From contig NZ_JADIJK010000020.1 of the NCBI RefSeq assembly GCF_017355205.1, positions 1-64,000 on the forward strand: a stretch of 64,000 nucleotides of DNA, in the 5' to 3' direction. This document shows, in pieces, positions 60,992 to 64,000 of the stretch. A program made the translations under genes and the position numbers. Origin of the DNA: Bacillus sp. SD088. GTDB taxonomy: Bacteria > Bacillota > Bacilli > Bacillales > Bacillaceae_C. The notes beneath the pieces are model-generated. The model saw only the letters and a program-made list of their open reading frames with translations, did no database searches and was not told where the DNA came from. Every line of letters begins with the position of its first letter. Positions within the stretch are counted from its first letter, which is position 1.

Positions 60992-61347
60992 ACACCCCCG
61001 AAATTACCCTATCTTTCATACTTGTTAATCATACAACTATACATTAGTAATCTAGAAAAAAAAAGTCAATCCCCTCGAACTCTTCCATATCATTTTTTCA
61101 GCTTTTCTAAACATAATCAACACACTAAATTTCGACAGCAAAAGTACAAGCTATTTAGCGATGTACAACTTGTCGATAGGGATGAACGGCCAAAGACATG
61201 CCGTCCTGGCGGCAAACTCAAACCGCAACGACAATTGCACTAGTATATCCTGTCCGGCGCTACGCCGATGGAGCCTGGGACGACAAAAGTCAAAACTACA
61301 ACTTAGCCATAAGCGACAATTTTATAATTTCCTTAACCACAAAGAAA
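60992..61347. repeat. Intergenic region with dispersed-repeat fragment
   Basis: About 355 bases without a gene. 61141-61310 contains GTCCTGGCGGCAAACTC, TAGTATATCCTGTCCGGCGC and TACGCCGATGGAGCCTGGGAC, pieces of the repeat family seen at 11291-11552. The AT-rich remainder shows nothing recognisable. Confidence 0.5.
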
Positions 61348-61367
61348 AGTCAGCACTAGGCTGACTT
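61347..61367 (-). terminator. Terminator of galT
   Basis: AAGTCAGC pairs with GCTGACTT around a 5-nt loop, then TTTTCTTTG on the minus strand, directly at the galT stop. Confidence 0.88.
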
Positions 61368-62897
61368 CTAATCTTTATTAATCGTATGAATAAATGTCTG
61401 AAAGGCTGCTTTTCCTTCTTGGGTTCTTTTGAATACTCCTGCATGTTCTAATACAGTTGAGAAAACATGGCCCACTTCTTCTTGGAGGATAGACTGTACA
61501 TTGTCTTGACTTAGTTCTGAATAATTTGCTTTAATCTGACAAGCCCAGTCAGCATGTTTCTCTGTCATCTCATCTGTCTTTAATTTCTCTTCATAGTTTG
61601 GTAGAAGAAGATATTCTCCCACTCGTTGAAGCTCATCCTTTAAGCGGCCTGGAAGAACAGCAAGGCCCATTACTTCAATTAAGCCAATGTTTTCCTTCTT
61701 GATATGGTGAACTTCTGCATGCGGATGAAAAATGCCTAATGGATGCCGTTCACTTGTTCGATTATTACGTAACACAAGATCAAATTCATATTTTTCCCCA
61801 GAGCGACAAACAATCGGTGTAATCGTATTATGAGGAACTCCGTCGGTTGATGCCATGATATCCACGGTGGGATCACTGTAATCTTGCCAGCGTTTCAAAA
61901 TATAATGCGCTAATTCTGCTAGTTGCTGACGATCTTTGCCTCTTAAACGAATAACAGACATGGGCCAGCGTACAATCCCCGCTTCTACTTCTTCATAGCC
62001 TTCAAAAGAAAATGTGTATTCCATTTCCGCCTTCGCCATCGGGAAAATATGGTTTCCACCCTGAAAGTGATCATGACTTAAAATCGAGCCACCGACAATT
62101 GGCAAATCAGCATTGGACCCAACAAAATAGTGTGGGAACTGTTCAACAAAAGCTAATAAACGATGAAAGCCTTTTTTAGATATTTTCATAGGAACATGTT
62201 CTCCAGAGAAAACGATCGCATGCTCGTTATAATAAACATAAGGAGAAAATTGCAAATACCATTGTTCTCCTTCTAATTCTACAGGGATAATGCGATGATT
62301 TTGCCGTGCAGGATGATCCACTCGCCCCGAGTATCCGGTGTTTTCTTTACATAACAAGCATTTTGGATAACTGAATGTCTTTTTTGTTTTTTCTGCTGAA
62401 ATCGCAATCGGGTCTTTTTCTGGCTTCGATAAATTAATCGTGATTTCTAAATCTCCATAAGGGGTTGGTGAAAACCAATGTTCATTTTTGGCAATTCGAT
62501 CTGTTCGAATATAGTGAGAATCCTTCGCCAATTGATAAAAGTATTCAGTTGCTCTTTGCGGTCCTTCTTCTTTATAAATCGAATAGAAGTTATCAATAAT
62601 GCTTGAAGGTCTGGCGATTAAAGTGCCCATTAAATTAGTATCCAACAAATCTCGAAATGTGACTGTGTTATGCTCTAAGCGGCCATTTTCAGCCGCCCAA
62701 TCTAAAATAGTTGCCAATATATGGACAGGAGATGCCTCGCTCGAATCTGTCCCTGTTGTTGTGATAGACAAGTCCCAATCCTCTAAATCAAGGGCTTGCA
62801 GTAACTGATTACGCACAAAGTCGACATCCCATTTTTCAATTAGCTGTTTCTGTAAGCCATACTGGACTAGCTGTTCTAACGCAGAATAAATATTCAT
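61368..62897 (-). CDS. galT: Galactose-1-phosphate uridylyltransferase (Firmicutes type)
   Basis: Leloir-pathway enzyme exchanging galactose-1-phosphate and UDP-glucose. 509 residues, the long GalT-2 type of Firmicutes (not the ~350-residue E. coli type). Motifs: CLLCKENTGYSGRVDHPARQNHR (zinc/uridyl region, in parts), VPMKISKKGFHRLLAFVEQFPHYFVGSNADLPIVGGSILSHDHFQGG (with the HDHFQGG catalytic block, in parts), and HPHAEVHHIKKENIGLIEVMGLA. GAGGAGG six bases ahead of ATG at 62897 sets the start. Downstream of galE in the same orientation. Confidence 0.96.
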   Translation of the reverse strand: MNIYSALEQLVQYGLQKQLIEKWDVDFVRNQLLQALDLEDWDLSITTTGTDSSEASPVHILATILDWAAENGRLEHNTVTFRDLLDTNLMGTLIARPSSIIDNFYSIYKEEGPQRATEYFYQLAKDSHYIRTDRIAKNEHWFSPTPYGDLEITINLSKPEKDPIAISAEKTKKTFSYPKCLLCKENTGYSGRVDHPARQNHRIIPVELEGEQWYLQFSPYVYYNEHAIVFSGEHVPMKISKKGFHRLLAFVEQFPHYFVGSNADLPIVGGSILSHDHFQGGNHIFPMAKAEMEYTFSFEGYEEVEAGIVRWPMSVIRLRGKDRQQLAELAHYILKRWQDYSDPTVDIMASTDGVPHNTITPIVCRSGEKYEFDLVLRNNRTSERHPLGIFHPHAEVHHIKKENIGLIEVMGLAVLPGRLKDELQRVGEYLLLPNYEEKLKTDEMTEKHADWACQIKANYSELSQDNVQSILQEEVGHVFSTVLEHAGVFKRTQEGKAAFQTFIHTINKD

Positions 62898-62940
62898 ATG
62901 CTGCCTCCTCTTTATTACCACACTACTTATTTAACAATAA

Positions 62941-63025
62941 AAGGCTGGGACATAAGTATTTTCCTCCGCTAAGGGCATACAATTGTTCGTCCTTGAGGTT
63001 AACGTTTTTAATTATGTCCAGCCTT
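62941..63025. repeat. Short inverted-end element between galE and galT
   Basis: AAGGCTGGGACATAA and TTATGTCCAGCCTT form an imperfect inverted pair around ~57 bases (TTCCTCCGCTAAGGGC, TTGTTCGTCCTTGAGG). A shortened relative of the elements at 36224 and 38621. As the gap between galE and galT, it can fold into a hairpin that may limit read-through. Confidence 0.7.
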
Positions 63026-63044
63026 GTTCCATTCGTACGAACGC

Positions 63045-64000
63045 CTATTTCTCGTAGCCATTAGGATGTTCAACAAACCAATCCCATGCACTTTGGATCA
63101 TCGATTCTAATGAAGCATGCTGTGGCTTCCATCCAAGCTCCTTTTGGGCTTTTGCAGAAGTGGCAACGAGTTTTGCCGGGTCACCAGCACGTCTTGGAGC
63201 AACAACAGCCGGAATTTCTTTTTCCGTCACTTTTCGAGCCGCTTCAATCACTTCTTTTACACTGAAGCCATTGCCATTTCCTAAATTATAAGTACCGCTT
63301 TCCCCTGTTTTACGTAATTTCTCAATGGCTAAGAGATGGGCATCAACAAGGTCCATAACATGGATATAGTCACGAATACAGGTGCCATCCGCGGTATCAT
63401 AGTCCTCACCGAAAATAGAAATTTCCTTTCGTTTGCCAAGTGCTACTTGTAAAATAATCGGGATGAGGTGAGTCTCAGGATCATGATCTTCTCCAATAAT
63501 GCCATTTGGATGAGCGCCCGCAACGTTAAAGTAGCGTAAAACAACATAGTGAATACCATGAGCCGCTTCTGTCCATTTCAACATTTTCTCTATCGACAAT
63601 TTTGTTTCTCCATAAGGATTTGTTGGATCCGTGACTGCCGTTTCAGGAATCGGAATTTCCGTAGGTTCCCCAAAGACCGCTGCTGTTGAAGAGAAAACAA
63701 TTTTGTCAACTTGATGCTTTTTCATGGTTTGTAATAAGGCCATTGCTCCGCCAACATTATTATCATAATAGTCAAGCGGGATTTGCACACTTTCCCCTAC
63801 AAGTGAATTGGCTGCAAAATGCATCACAGCATCAATTTTATTTTCCGAAAAAACTTTATCTAAAAAGGGCAAATCTCTTATATCCCCTTCATAAAACTTT
63901 GCCCCTTCTAGCAAAGCTTCCTTATGCCCCTTCTGCAAATTATCGACTACAACTACATCTTCACCCTGTGCCAGTACCTGTGCCACCGCATGGCTTCCAA
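63045..64000 (-). CDS. galE: UDP-glucose 4-epimerase GalE (5' end outside window)
   Basis: Extended short-chain dehydrogenase interconverting UDP-galactose and UDP-glucose. The window holds the C-terminal ~318 residues; the frame stays open to the edge (…GSHAVAQVL), so only the first ~12 residues, including most of the GxxGxxG NAD loop, are missing. Visible: VVVVDNLQKGH, MHFAANSLVGESV, catalytic S-x(n)-Y-x3-K in FSSTAAVFGEP/NPYGETKLSIE, RYFNVAGAHPNG, CIRDYIHVMDL and RRAGDPAKLVA. Gene ends normally at 63045. Confidence 0.95.
   Translation of the reverse strand, partial: GSHAVAQVLAQGEDVVVVDNLQKGHKEALLEGAKFYEGDIRDLPFLDKVFSENKIDAVMHFAANSLVGESVQIPLDYYDNNVGGAMALLQTMKKHQVDKIVFSSTAAVFGEPTEIPIPETAVTDPTNPYGETKLSIEKMLKWTEAAHGIHYVVLRYFNVAGAHPNGIIGEDHDPETHLIPIILQVALGKRKEISIFGEDYDTADGTCIRDYIHVMDLVDAHLLAIEKLRKTGESGTYNLGNGNGFSVKEVIEAARKVTEKEIPAVVAPRRAGDPAKLVATSAKAQKELGWKPQHASLESMIQSAWDWFVEHPNGYEK

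Overview
The window is a chromosomal segment of an AT-rich, motile, competence-capable member of the Bacillaceae (Bacillus sensu lato). This rests on gene families and order: yvyE / degS-degU / degV / comFA-comFC / yvyF / flgM, followed by flagellar genes, is the arrangement of the Bacillus subtilis degSU-comF-flgM region. Other Bacillus-type features are the ROK kinases, the YesM/YesN-type two-component pair, LplABC-type sugar ABC transporters and the Leloir galT/galE. Almost every gene lies on the minus strand, so operons read from high to low coordinates; only yvyE is on plus.

Layout. (1) 1-10.7 kb: motility, competence and DegSU. A fliK-like (ylqG-type) gene, an flhB-tail gene, fliS and a short flagellin gene (hag) follow flgM and yvyF; comFC/comFA, degV and degU/degS lie further right. 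Four sites fit the sigma-D consensus (upstream of fliS-hag, flgM, yvyF and degU). (2) 11.1-17.5 kb: a melibiose/raffinose-type cluster (AraC regulator, GH4 alpha-galactosidase, sugar-binding lipoprotein, two permeases) sits inside the normally adjacent yvyE/degS divergent pair and is flanked by Bacillus-type dispersed repeats. (3) 18.9-38.4 kb: a carbohydrate region with two ROK kinases, a GH1 glycosidase, a two-component system, two near-identical binding lipoproteins bracketing a permease pair, a DeoR regulator, a second LplABC-type transporter, a PHP-family phosphatase and a calcineurin-like phosphoesterase. (4) 38.9-51.3 kb: an eight-gene, tightly overlapping envelope operon: GldG-like membrane protein, ABC ATPase, ABC permease, coiled-coil membrane protein, MoxR AAA+ ATPase, DUF58 protein and two von Willebrand-A membrane proteins. 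(5) 51.6-60.8 kb: a mannoside operon: GH38, GH125, Cys-type sulfatase, YesL, GH38. (6) 61.4-64 kb: galT and the 3' part of galE, cut by the window end.

How it fits together. Regions 3, 5 and 6 look like intake and intracellular dismantling of imported oligosaccharides: ABC uptake without phosphorylation, trimming by cytosolic alpha-mannosidases (GH38, GH125), possible desulfation, beta-glycoside cleavage, kinase entry to glycolysis, and galactose through Leloir. The set recalls the high-mannose N-glycan loci of streptococci (GH38 + GH125 + ABC + ROK), here with a sulfatase added. Candidate CcpA (cre) sites overlap three of the promoters.

The most unusual non-coding structure is a family of exactly 20-bp-period tandem repeats (unit starting ATGGG, usually followed by TTCT) in three separate intergenic arrays, each beside a transcription-terminator-like hairpin. 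Second is a pair of structured elements that start right after TTTAT and end in TTTAT (8275-8413 and 60866-60966). They look like IS200/IS605 (TnpB omega-RNA-type) relics, and both sit in gene leaders.
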